Positions 1-6,672 of a DNA stretch of 6,672 bases are shown here, in pieces. The stretch is taken from contig JAAERC010001019.1 in assembly GCA_024230695.1 (NCBI GenBank), forward strand, positions 1-6,672. The letters are read 5' to 3'. Position numbers and translations under genes: made by a program. The stretch is from Candidatus Zixiibacteriota bacterium (GTDB taxonomy: Bacteria > Zixibacteria > MSB-5A5 > GN15 > PGXB01). The notes below the pieces were generated by a model. That model made no database searches. It was not told where the DNA came from and was given only the letters and a program-made list of their open reading frames with translations. Each line of letters begins with the position of its first letter. Position 1 is the first letter of the stretch.

Positions 1-257
1 GTAGCGGTGCCAGCGGCACCTTTTTCGACAATAGTCACTCCGCCGATTTCAATCGGTTCAGCCAAATTGATAAGAAGCGGGATCCCCTCTGATGCGGTTT
101 TGGAATCAATCACCATATTGGGATCAAACCGAACTTTGATCTTCGTATCTTTTGGAATCATTATTTTTCCGGCCATAACAACACTGGCCGAAAATATATT
201 TAGTGCAAAAGCAAAAATAAATATTGATACAATAATTTTAGAAATTGGTTTATTCAT
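1..257 (-). CDS. Exported beta-rich protein, partial (N-terminal 85 aa)
   Basis: A frame opens with ATG at 257-255 and stays open to the window edge. It has a very good ribosome binding site, AAGGAG at 270-265 seven bases upstream, and begins 40 bases after the TssM-like stop, so it is very probably in the same operon. The N-terminus is a Sec signal peptide: K3 and K7, a hydrophobic core at about 8-22 (IIVSIFIFAFALNIF) and a V27-M-A29 cleavage site before G30. No lipobox cysteine is present, so it is not a lipoprotein. The mature part visible (30-85) is strand-rich: GKIMIPKDTKIKVRFDP, then S-K-T, then ITIVEKGA-like strands with G-V-T-I-V-E-K-G-A. This resembles a widespread type of small exported beta protein with a GT-x-V-x-V-R and S-K-T-A pattern, of unknown function. 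Its position suggests a periplasmic or outer-membrane partner of the membrane complex, possibly in place of TssJ, but this is inference. Confidence 0.8.
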   Translation of the reverse strand, partial: MNKPISKIIVSIFIFAFALNIFSASVVMAGKIMIPKDTKIKVRFDPNMVIDSKTASEGIPLLINLAEPIEIGGVTIVEKGAAGTA

Positions 258-297
258 CCCCTCACTCCTTTGTTTATTTCTCCAAATTTTCTATTGG

Positions 298-2502
298 CTA
301 TTCCAAAGTCGGCAAACGATCGGTCAGGCTTGGCGTAATACTGATACTAACCGTTTTGCTAATATTACTAAAACTTAATTCTCCATCCAACTCAAAAATC
401 GCAACATTTCCACGGATAGTTTTTTTATCGCTGGCATCCTTACCCCATGTTTCGGCTATATCTGGCATATCGAAGGCAATATGAATCTCATCGCCAAGTT
501 TCCACTTGAATTTAAATTCATCACCTTCAAAAATCTGAGAAAATTCTGACCATGACGGGTCTTTTCCCTTACCGGTAACTTCAATATGCAGGTGTCCCTG
601 ATCAGGAATCGACGAAATTTTGCAGGTGAAGTTTTGTCGTTTTTCCCATTTTTTGGCATCGCTGATGTATTTATCAATTGAGGTCAATGCCTTTGAATTT
701 GATGGATCAAGTTTCCCGCGTACTTTGCGAAGATCGCGAATTGCTCTTCCAAAGCGATAATCTGGATCCATATTGTTATTTACATTATCAATAACGTCAT
801 CAAATTCGATTCCAGCTTTTTGAGCGGTTTCTTTGGCAACTACTACTTTGACCTTTTCTATTTTTTGAGCTTTCAGTGATTTGCCCAATTCTTTTTCGGC
901 TTTACTCATATCAGCGGCATAAAGGTTATTATCCTGTTCCACCTGCTGATGAATCGTTTCCCAAACAGTAGTATCGGTCGGAGCTAAAATCGCCTGGGTG
1001 AAAAGATTCCAATAGGTCAGTGCCCGTCCGCTTCGTTTGAATAACGAGGTTGACTCATCGCCCTGATGGAATGTATTCAGATCTGCCACCATTTTTTTAT
1101 GATTATCGGTTTCGATAAGTGTTGTATCACTCGGATTCAGATTGGGCCAAAGTTTTTTATCTTTTACGATAACATTAAAAGTATTAAAGGTTGCATCCAG
1201 TCGCGTCAGAGCCTCGCCGAGATTGAAATTTTCATAGTTGCTTCTTATCCGCACAATTGGATTGCGGAACCGTGGAAAAAGATTTTTTGTGATCCATGTA
1301 TTATCATATTTGCGGAAAGCATTAATTACATTATTACGTTCCTTTAACGATGTATTATAGATATTGCCGGAATATGCCTCAAGAACATCCCGTTCAACTT
1401 TGATGGCTCGTTCCAGCAAAAACATATCATGATAAATATATGGCGCTGAAAAAAGCACGATCCATAACAGACTGGCTTTGACAACAAACCGAGCCAGCTT
1501 TTTAAGCCGAGCGACGCGCTTATTCTGAACGATAGAATTTAACAGCCAATAAAACGGTGCTTTGACACCAATCGGAGTAATTTTGGGTGGCGGCGCATAT
1601 AAGGAACGACCAACATCGGTTCCGATTTTTTCAGGTTGTTGCCCGATTGCTGACACAAAAAATATTTGAAAATTCAAAGTTCGGCCAACTACGACTTTAA
1701 GAAATTCACGTAATTTTATTAGAATATTCCTGACCGACTCGGACCATTCTGAATTAGAGGCAATTTTATTTGAACTGATAACTTTTTCAAGGAACAAATC
1801 AAAATCTTCAGAAAATATATTTTCATCTTCGGGGCTGACTAAAATTGATTGATCCTCGCCAGAGAAACCTGGTAAAATATCTGCCTTGGTGATTACCAGC
1901 GCGACCGGTATCGGGAGTTTTTTATCCAATGGTGCCAGTTTTTCCAAAAGACTTACAAACGATGCGGCGTGAGCATGGGTCTGCATCTCCGCACCCAGTA
2001 CTTTGGGATCGAAGAAAAACAGAACACCATCACTATTCAATGTGAAATCAGCAACTTTTTCTGCCAGTTCGCCACTGCTATTGAGTGAAATCGCTTTGCC
2101 GCCATAATCATAAGTACAAACAGAATATTTACTACTGCGATCAAGGATCGCGTTAAACAGTAAAAGTTTTCCATCGGGTGTTGGATCGGGGAATTTTTTC
2201 TCGCCACGCAAATCAACAACTGTCCCAGAGCCGGTTTCGGTACCAACTCCCCAGAGTGCGCGATAATTTGACAAAATATCACTTGCAGTACCGGTATCAG
2301 TAATTGATATCTGGAGGTCCTTACCGATTTTGCATTCTTCATTGAGAACGGTGAAATAAACCGTTTTACCGGTATTGGCATGCCCATAAACGCCTATTTT
2401 TGTTCCTGATGGCCATTTAAAAGCCGAACCGCCTTTTTTACTATCGCCGGATCCGCTTTTGAATAGTTTTCCTATTGATTTTAATATTTTTGCCGGTTTC
2501 AC
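298..2502 (-). CDS. Short TssM/IcmF-like membrane GTPase
   Basis: A 734-residue protein starting with a basic leader (1-30), then a P-loop GTPase domain with all main motifs: Walker A G40-HANTG-K46-T47, DxxG as D132-Y-G-G135, a T205-K-A-D208 motif (NKxD-like) and S284-A-I at the G5 position. One membrane segment follows at about 340-358 (SLLWIVLFSAPYIY within it), preceded by a cluster of R and K. Residues 360-620 look helical and would be periplasmic; 622-728 look like a beta-sandwich. TssM of T6SS has the same order (GTPase, membrane segment, helical periplasmic part, C-terminal beta domain) but is about 1,100-1,200 residues and begins with a membrane hairpin, absent here. The GTG at 2502 is the likely start: a TAA lies in frame at 2514-2512, just upstream, and GAGG is at 2519-2516, a rather long 13 bases away. 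The gene lies 42 bases after the TssL-like gene. GTPase: near certain; TssM equivalence: from architecture and order. Confidence 0.7.
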   Translation of the reverse strand: MKPAKILKSIGKLFKSGSGDSKKGGSAFKWPSGTKIGVYGHANTGKTVYFTVLNEECKIGKDLQISITDTGTASDILSNYRALWGVGTETGSGTVVDLRGEKKFPDPTPDGKLLLFNAILDRSSKYSVCTYDYGGKAISLNSSGELAEKVADFTLNSDGVLFFFDPKVLGAEMQTHAHAASFVSLLEKLAPLDKKLPIPVALVITKADILPGFSGEDQSILVSPEDENIFSEDFDLFLEKVISSNKIASNSEWSESVRNILIKLREFLKVVVGRTLNFQIFFVSAIGQQPEKIGTDVGRSLYAPPPKITPIGVKAPFYWLLNSIVQNKRVARLKKLARFVVKASLLWIVLFSAPYIYHDMFLLERAIKVERDVLEAYSGNIYNTSLKERNNVINAFRKYDNTWITKNLFPRFRNPIVRIRSNYENFNLGEALTRLDATFNTFNVIVKDKKLWPNLNPSDTTLIETDNHKKMVADLNTFHQGDESTSLFKRSGRALTYWNLFTQAILAPTDTTVWETIHQQVEQDNNLYAADMSKAEKELGKSLKAQKIEKVKVVVAKETAQKAGIEFDDVIDNVNNNMDPDYRFGRAIRDLRKVRGKLDPSNSKALTSIDKYISDAKKWEKRQNFTCKISSIPDQGHLHIEVTGKGKDPSWSEFSQIFEGDEFKFKWKLGDEIHIAFDMPDIAETWGKDASDKKTIRGNVAIFELDGELSFSNISKTVSISITPSLTDRLPTLE

Positions 2503-2544
2503 AATTTTATTTTAACCTCGGTATAATCTTTTATTTCAGCAATA

Positions 2545-3474
2545 TCAGCGACCAGCTCCGCTCGGAACCTCGGAAGCTCTTTTTTGTAATTGTTCAAATT
2601 TAGTTTGAGAATTTTCTCTCCATTTCGATGGTACATAAACGGCTAATAATAAAAATAAGATAATAATAAAGCCGTAATATAGATAGGCCGCCTTACGCTG
2701 TGTCATCACCAGTCGGAAATAACGAAAACTGGTAAATGCGCCTCCGATTTTCCCACCGATTTCAGATAACCAGCTTTTTACTTTGGAGAAAAAATCACTT
2801 TTCTCACAGTAGGCCCATTCGTCAAGATATAACGCAATCAGTTTATTTTTTTCGGACACCTTATCAAAAACGCCAAGACGTTTCAGGTCAAATTCCAATG
2901 AGTTTCTATCCGAAATCAGATCTTTTCCTAATTGTAAACGTCGTCTGGTCAGCTCCAATAATTTTAAAGGAGAGTTTTTCGCCCCGAATTCTTCTGGGGT
3001 CAGATTAGGATTTAGCGGTCGCCCAAATTTATTAAGATAACGGGCAATTTCGTCAAGGAAAAAGGCGTTTAATTTGAAATTATCTTTAAGACTTCCTTCT
3101 TTTAATAAAAGAGGCATCAGATAGTTTTCAAAATAAGGAACGTCCTGTTTGACCGTTCTGAGTCCACGACAATAAGAAAATGCCTTATTAGACTGACCAT
3201 CGGTATCAGCTTCAGACTCAAAATAGGTAATCAAAATCTGGACAGTTATCTCGCGGAGATCTGAATCGGCCAATGGTGTTGCTTTTATTTTATCGAGAAA
3301 ATAAAGATCAACATGCACTGCCTCATCCCGCTGCTGGCGTAAAGTATTAAAAACTGCCGAAACACCATTATAGGTCTGCAGAAATGCCTCGGTCTTAAAT
3401 TCCGATTGCCGGTTCTTGTAAATATCGAGATAATTAAAAAGGTCGTTTATATATGATTCAATCTCAGCCGCCAT
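2545..3474 (-). CDS. TssL/DotU-like inner-membrane protein (by topology and position)
   Basis: A 309-residue protein: a soluble, mostly helical, charged region (1-250) followed by one strong hydrophobic segment at about 264-282 (AYLYYGFIIILFLLLAVYV), with basic residues R250, R254, R260 and K261 before it and a short tail of about 27 residues after it. This predicts a tail-anchored inner-membrane protein with the bulk in the cytoplasm, which is the topology of TssL. TssL forms the membrane complex with TssM and contacts TssK; here the gene lies directly between a TssK-like and a TssM-like gene. I see no clear DotU sequence motif, and there is no peptidoglycan-binding OmpA-like domain after the membrane segment. 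The first 60 residues could be a small helical bundle. The ATG at 3474 has AGGAAG six bases upstream, 16 bases after the TssK-like stop. The alternative is an unrelated tail-anchored component peculiar to this system, so no symbol is given. Confidence 0.6.
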   Translation of the reverse strand: MAAEIESYINDLFNYLDIYKNRQSEFKTEAFLQTYNGVSAVFNTLRQQRDEAVHVDLYFLDKIKATPLADSDLREITVQILITYFESEADTDGQSNKAFSYCRGLRTVKQDVPYFENYLMPLLLKEGSLKDNFKLNAFFLDEIARYLNKFGRPLNPNLTPEEFGAKNSPLKLLELTRRRLQLGKDLISDRNSLEFDLKRLGVFDKVSEKNKLIALYLDEWAYCEKSDFFSKVKSWLSEIGGKIGGAFTSFRYFRLVMTQRKAAYLYYGFIIILFLLLAVYVPSKWRENSQTKFEQLQKRASEVPSGAGR

Positions 3475-3490
3475 CTGTTACTTCCTACTT

Positions 3491-4939
3491 TTACAAAGTA
3501 TATATTATAAGGTCAGTTTTACCTAAATCGGTAAATTTATCTGTATCTCCAGCTCCACGGAAAATTAATGTTATTTGTTGCACCGCTTGTGACTGAAGCA
3601 TGTCCTGCGGATGCAAAGCTATTTTGTTCCCAAAAGTTGTTCCATCAATATCAACTGGATCGGTTTCGCCTAATCCCCGGGCTTCATTCAGTCCAAGCCT
3701 GACCTGCATACTGGCCCAGCCGCTGGCACCAAAGAGATCCTTAGACATCAAAATCACAATATCTGAAACTGGAACCGCGTTAGAAATTGATATCATTAAA
3801 TAATTAAGGCCGCCAATATTCTCAACCTTGTAAGAACCATAATCGGCCAATCGATAAGTTCGGCTTCGATATGTTAAGGAATCAGTCGCGACAGCCTGAG
3901 CACCAAGCTGTTCCTTTTTGGTTTGAGCCAAAAAGCCCATCAATCCACGAAGTTCTTCAAATATTTCATCAATTACTTTTATCTGCGCTCTAATATCAAG
4001 ATGATTATACTCACTTAAAAGAAAACCATCTATCAGAGCTAAGAATTGTCCTATCTCAGATTTCCGCTCCTTACTGAAATATCGTTCATTGAGATAATCC
4101 TTTAGACCAGGCTGCATATTTAAAAGTGACGATAAAACTCTAAAAAGCTTTTTAATATTAATAATCAGTTTGAGCGGATGCATCATCCGTCGTCCGGCGG
4201 AAAAATCATCTAACATTGAAGCCAGATTAACAACAATGAAATACATCGTATCTCGATAAGCAGTTTGTAGATTAGTTTTTTCACCTGTTAATGAGGCGTC
4301 TGAACTCATCCCCATAAATGCCCGCGAAGCCAATGATAATAAATTTTCCAACCGATTTTTGAAATCGCCGGCTTTTTGCATCAGATGTTCGCCCGCAGAG
4401 ATCGTCACACACGGTGAATAGTAATCATTTGATAAACTAACTTCGCCGCCTGAGACCTGGAGTTCCGCAACAGGAATATAGTTTTCAAGCGGAAGATTGG
4501 GAGCCTCTCCAAGAGAAAGCAGGTACCTGCTAACCCGATATGGCAAACGCGGGAGTTCTTCATCGGGATCGGCATCCCCAAAAGGATCCTTATTTTTAGG
4601 ATCAACCCCGACATAAACAATAATAGGAGAATCGCCAACCTGACATTCTGCCTTGAGAGAGTTATTTAAAGTATCATTCACCTCAATATAATGTCCGCCT
4701 GGGGTAATTGCCTGGCAATTGCCGATCTCTACCCGCAATGTGTCACCATTAACAGTAAGATTTAAATTAAGCGATGATTTACCGGCGGATGATTTGGATA
4801 CAAGACCATAGCCAAACCCTGTATTGAGAGCCTGCCATCTGGTCAGTTCCTCAAAGTATTTTTCCTGGTCCATCAGATGACTCTGCGTCATCAGCATGCC
4901 ATCCTGCCAGTTAACCGAATATAAGTTTAAGTCACTCAT
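3491..4939 (-). CDS. tssK: TssK-like T6SS baseplate-membrane adaptor
   Basis: A 482-residue soluble protein, close to the usual TssK length of about 450. The N-terminus carries the family signature: V9-N-W11-x-x-G14-M-L, then H21 and Q25 followed by K-Y-F (TssK typically reads V-x-W-x-E-G-M-x-x-x-P-Q-H-x-Q-x-x-x-x-Y). A beta-rich first domain runs to about residue 190. A mainly helical region (about 195-345) includes M253-H-P-L-K-L, like the HP-containing helix of TssK. A mixed C-terminal domain follows (about 355-482). TssK is cytoplasmic; its N-terminal part grips the TssF/TssG wedge and its C-terminal domain binds the TssL/TssM cytoplasmic domains, docking the baseplate on the membrane complex. 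Its position between the wedge genes and the membrane genes fits this bridging role. The ATG at 4939 has GAGG seven bases upstream. The next gene starts 16 bases after its TAA. The N-terminal motif makes this the most secure T6SS-specific call in the window. Confidence 0.88.
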   Translation of the reverse strand: MSDLNLYSVNWQDGMLMTQSHLMDQEKYFEELTRWQALNTGFGYGLVSKSSAGKSSLNLNLTVNGDTLRVEIGNCQAITPGGHYIEVNDTLNNSLKAECQVGDSPIIVYVGVDPKNKDPFGDADPDEELPRLPYRVSRYLLSLGEAPNLPLENYIPVAELQVSGGEVSLSNDYYSPCVTISAGEHLMQKAGDFKNRLENLLSLASRAFMGMSSDASLTGEKTNLQTAYRDTMYFIVVNLASMLDDFSAGRRMMHPLKLIINIKKLFRVLSSLLNMQPGLKDYLNERYFSKERKSEIGQFLALIDGFLLSEYNHLDIRAQIKVIDEIFEELRGLMGFLAQTKKEQLGAQAVATDSLTYRSRTYRLADYGSYKVENIGGLNYLMISISNAVPVSDIVILMSKDLFGASGWASMQVRLGLNEARGLGETDPVDIDGTTFGNKIALHPQDMLQSQAVQQITLIFRGAGDTDKFTDLGKTDLIIYTL

Positions 4940-4963
4940 TATCTTGCCTCAAACCTTCCAAAG

Positions 4964-4992
4964 AATCTACATTTTGATTCAATCAATGTCAA
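4964..4992 (-). promoter_or_regulatory. Candidate sigma70-type promoter ahead of the TssK-like gene
   Basis: Read on the minus strand, a perfect TTGACA (4992-4987) is followed after exactly 17 bases by TAGATT (4969-4964), which matches the TATAAT consensus at four of six positions. Transcription would start near 4957, about 17 bases before the ATG of the TssK-like gene, with a GAGG ribosome binding site at 4950-4947. It lies in the only gap above 45 bases in the window. This would let the adaptor and membrane-complex genes be transcribed separately from the wedge genes. It is a consensus match only, and the sigma factors of this organism are unknown. Confidence 0.5.
4974..4986 (-). promoter_or_regulatory. 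13-base palindrome in promoter spacer, possible operator
   Basis: The sequence TTGATTGAATCAA is a perfect inverted repeat of two 6-base arms around a central base. It fills the spacer directly after the -35 box of the candidate promoter. That is a classic position for a repressor operator, where a bound dimer would block RNA polymerase. The arms are too short and A+T-rich, with a one-base loop, to form an RNA terminator. No second copy was noticed in the window, and no regulator gene is present, so the role is inferred. Confidence 0.35.
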
Positions 4993-5016
4993 GTTTATAA
5001 GTTTATTACGAAAAAT

Positions 5017-5943
5017 TTAGTAAAATTCTTTATCTTTTACAAAGGTATTATACCCTAAATATCCTTTATTTGATTTATCTCCAAGTTTTGATGCTTCTTT
5101 TATAACTTTTACGCTGATTTTATAATCAAGGTTGCCGGGCATACAATAATTTAAGACGGCCTCAATCTTTTCCCGTAGATTTTTACCCGGTAATAATTCA
5201 GAAACATCTTTTTTATCTATACCACTTATAACAACTTCATAGCCGGTATCACATTCATCAAAAGACCGGCCGGCGATAGATTCATACCCCAGCCTTTTAT
5301 CTTTTGAGCCAAGTCTATATTGCAAATTTTCGGGAATTTTGTGCCTTGTTGCAGTGCTTTCAATAATAGTAAAGTCAAAACTGAAAAGGAATTTTAAAAC
5401 CATCGCCATTTTTTCAGCATTTCCAGCCCAGATATGAAAGGTCGGCATAATTGCCTGCCATCTTGCCGCGGTATTTGGATTGCTAATATCAACACCGGAA
5501 AAATCATACAATTCAAGATACTTTGCGAGATGTTTATCATCGATAAAATTGAAGTTAAATTTCATCTTTTCATAAGACGCGGCGGCCATATATCTTATAA
5601 AGGCGGCATCAAATGGTGCCATCAAGCGTCGAGCGTTGTTCTCCCAATCGGATGCTCGATCGGTTATCCCGGCCAACCCATAAAAAAACTGATATGGCAT
5701 AATATCAACCGCACTGGTTAATCCTACCTCAATTACAATTTTTGTTTTGGGCATCAATGGTGTGTCTGGTGCCGGTTTCTGCGTTCTTACTTCGCCTTTA
5801 TAATTTTCAAATTTTCCGACGGCCAAAATCTCAATCGTTTTTGGATCAACATCCAATTTTTTGAGAATATGCATCGCTGTTGTAAAATGAAATGGAAAAC
5901 GCCGATTACAAAAATCGGGCATTATTTTATTAACAGTACTCAT
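5017..5943 (-). CDS. tssG: TssG-like T6SS baseplate wedge subunit
   Basis: A 308-residue cytoplasmic protein without signal peptide or membrane segment, slightly shorter than usual TssG (roughly 330-350). Family-like features are an N-terminal FPFHFTTAMHILKKL segment (residues 16-30; TssG usually has an F-x-F-x-Q-A-hydrophobic helix here), a central MPYQFFYGLAGI stretch (82-93), and a C-terminal block with LGYESIAGRSFD (218-229), the ELLPG turn (249-253) and a closing LGYNTFV (296-302), which parallels the family's LG-x-x-A-x-LG-x-R, FLPG and LGW-T-x-L motifs. TssG is the gp7 analogue that binds TssF to form the wedge around the spike hub and meets TssK. The ATG at 5943 overlaps the upstream TGA as ATGA, and no good Shine-Dalgarno lies before it, so translation is probably coupled to the J-like gene and gives a fixed subunit ratio. 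A 77-base gap carrying a candidate promoter follows. Assignment is by motif reading and context; a remote homologue is possible. Confidence 0.8.
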   Translation of the reverse strand: MSTVNKIMPDFCNRRFPFHFTTAMHILKKLDVDPKTIEILAVGKFENYKGEVRTQKPAPDTPLMPKTKIVIEVGLTSAVDIMPYQFFYGLAGITDRASDWENNARRLMAPFDAAFIRYMAAASYEKMKFNFNFIDDKHLAKYLELYDFSGVDISNPNTAARWQAIMPTFHIWAGNAEKMAMVLKFLFSFDFTIIESTATRHKIPENLQYRLGSKDKRLGYESIAGRSFDECDTGYEVVISGIDKKDVSELLPGKNLREKIEAVLNYCMPGNLDYKISVKVIKEASKLGDKSNKGYLGYNTFVKDKEFY

Positions 5944-6672
5944 TTGGTTATAATCTTAATAGTAAAATGAGTATTAACCGGAACCCGTGATTTCAGATAT
6001 GTTCCCAGTCTCTCTTTCAGCAGTTCTGTTTCGCTCTCAGAATAAAACTTCTCAGGGTCAACCAGAACAGTAACTTCGATACAACGCCTAATACCTTTTT
6101 TCGCCCTCTCTATCGAATTGGCACATTCCGCTCTTTTGATTCTCGGATCATAAGCAATTGTCCAGTTGGCAATTTCGACAAAACTTAAGGCACGGTCGCG
6201 GTTTTTCAATCGAGCGGCAACCTCGGTTGCAATTTGATCGGAAGTTTTGGCCGGGATGGCTCCGCCAGTTGATAAAACATTCGCGGCTGAAACTATCCCC
6301 GGGTGGCTTTCATAGAGTTCGGTGATTTCTCCGGCTTCGATACCATTAGCGCCAACTCCCGCCGTTATCGAATAATAAACGGTAATTGAATCAGGAGGAC
6401 GATCTATATCCTGCGTGTAATCAAACCACAAGATAAGCTTATGATTTCTCTCTTCCAGTGAATAAATGCCATGTTCCCGTTTTGAAGCGAGATGACGAAT
6501 TTTATATTCTTTTCCATTGGAATCAACAACGCGATTGATCTCAAGAATATTTTCCAATTTGTCGGGCAATTCAATTTCAATAAGTTTGTATCCGCCAGTA
6601 TGTTTAAAAAGAGTAAGTTCATTTTTATTAGCGACAATAAAACTATTAAATAAAATCTGTAATTCTTTTGAA
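5940..6672 (-). CDS. Baseplate J/gp6-like wedge protein in TssF position (partial, C-terminal 243 aa)
   Basis: The frame is open from the window edge at 6672 to a TGA at 5942-5940, so the true start lies outside the window; the TTG at 6569 is an internal leucine codon, not a start. The 243 visible residues have the pattern of the C-terminal half of phage baseplate J/gp6 proteins: a beta-rich stretch ending in TVYYSITAGVGANGIEAGEI, then an N-x-L-S-T-G-G turn (NVLSTGG), an acidic/helical segment, the signature RLKNRDRALSFVEIANW, a beta-alpha-beta unit, and a final helix leading to RVPVNTHFTIKI. In this family the protein builds the wedge of a contractile-tail baseplate and acts in the cytoplasm, pairing with a gp7/TssG partner. 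A TssG-like gene follows with a 4-base overlap, so it stands where TssF would. Classical TssF ends differently, so I do not give it the symbol. It could also be a true but phage-like TssF or an eCIS baseplate protein. Baseplate J-like: high confidence; T6SS role: inferred from neighbours. Confidence 0.8.
   Translation of the reverse strand, partial: SKELQILFNSFIVANKNELTLFKHTGGYKLIEIELPDKLENILEINRVVDSNGKEYKIRHLASKREHGIYSLEERNHKLILWFDYTQDIDRPPDSITVYYSITAGVGANGIEAGEITELYESHPGIVSAANVLSTGGAIPAKTSDQIATEVAARLKNRDRALSFVEIANWTIAYDPRIKRAECANSIERAKKGIRRCIEVTVLVDPEKFYSESETELLKERLGTYLKSRVPVNTHFTIKIITK

Noticed and set aside
7..378. Plus-strand open frame of 123 codons over the left end
   Set aside because: It lies opposite the exported-protein gene and the end of the TssM-like gene, both of which have better support (signal peptide, strong ribosome binding site, domain motifs). 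It spans their junction and shows no family pattern.
1066..1347. Plus-strand open frame of 93 codons inside the TssM-like gene
   Set aside because: It is antisense to a continuous, motif-supported gene and rich in residues typical of shadow frames; other similar frames at 2736-3008, 3600-3803 and 5434-5721 were rejected for the same reason.
4940..5016. Rho-independent terminator between the TssG-like and TssK-like genes
   Set aside because: No G+C-rich stem followed by a T-run is present. The only palindrome is A+T-rich with a one-base loop and sits inside a promoter-like arrangement.
5940..6569. Complete 209-residue gene starting at the TTG at 6569
   Set aside because: The frame continues upstream without a stop to 6672, and the extra residues fit the beta-rich J-like region, so the gene is cut by the window rather than starting there.
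6404..6637. Minus-strand open frame of 77 codons at the right end
   Set aside because: It overlaps the J-like gene in another frame on the same strand. The J-like frame is open to the window edge and carries recognisable family motifs.
1..6672. Plain prophage tail or extracellular (eCIS) tail cluster
   Set aside because: The J-like protein alone would allow it, but the TssK signature together with two membrane-anchored proteins, one a GTPase, points to a membrane-docked T6SS-type machine.

Overview
The window is a single, densely packed block of minus-strand genes, read from base 6672 down to base 1. It looks like part of a type VI secretion system (T6SS) or a close contractile-injection relative. 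In transcription order it holds: (1) the C-terminal 243 residues of a phage baseplate J/gp6-like wedge protein, in the position of TssF; (2) a TssG-like wedge subunit, coupled to gene 1 by an ATGA overlap; (3) a TssK-like baseplate-to-membrane adaptor; (4) a TssL-like protein with one C-terminal membrane segment; (5) a short TssM-like GTPase with one membrane segment; (6) the first 85 residues of an exported beta-rich protein. Genes 1 and 6 run off the window ends.

The layout follows the logic of a T6SS: baseplate wedge (J/TssF plus TssG), then the adaptor TssK, then the inner-membrane pair TssL/TssM, then an exported protein where an envelope partner could sit. All gaps are short (16 to 77 bases). 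The longest, between the TssG-like and TssK-like genes, carries a candidate promoter with a 13-base perfect palindrome between its -35 and -10 boxes. The adaptor and membrane genes may therefore have their own regulated transcript as well as readthrough from upstream.

The system is not a textbook proteobacterial T6SS. The TssF-position protein looks more like phage/eCIS baseplate J proteins than classical TssF in its C-terminal half. The TssM-like protein is about 734 residues, with the GTPase domain at its very N-terminus and no preceding membrane hairpin. The TssL-like protein shows no DotU motif that I recognise. No TssJ lipoprotein is visible. The assignments of TssG and TssK rest on recognisable family motifs; those of TssL and TssM rest partly on order and topology.

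The organism cannot be named from the sequence. The DNA is moderately A+T-rich, genes have ordinary AGGAG-type ribosome binding sites, and the divergent proteins suggest a non-proteobacterial, Gram-negative-type (diderm) lineage, perhaps an FCB-group or candidate phylum. That is inference. No tRNA, rRNA, CRISPR array, insertion sequence or convincing terminator was seen, and no stretch over 300 bases lacks a gene.
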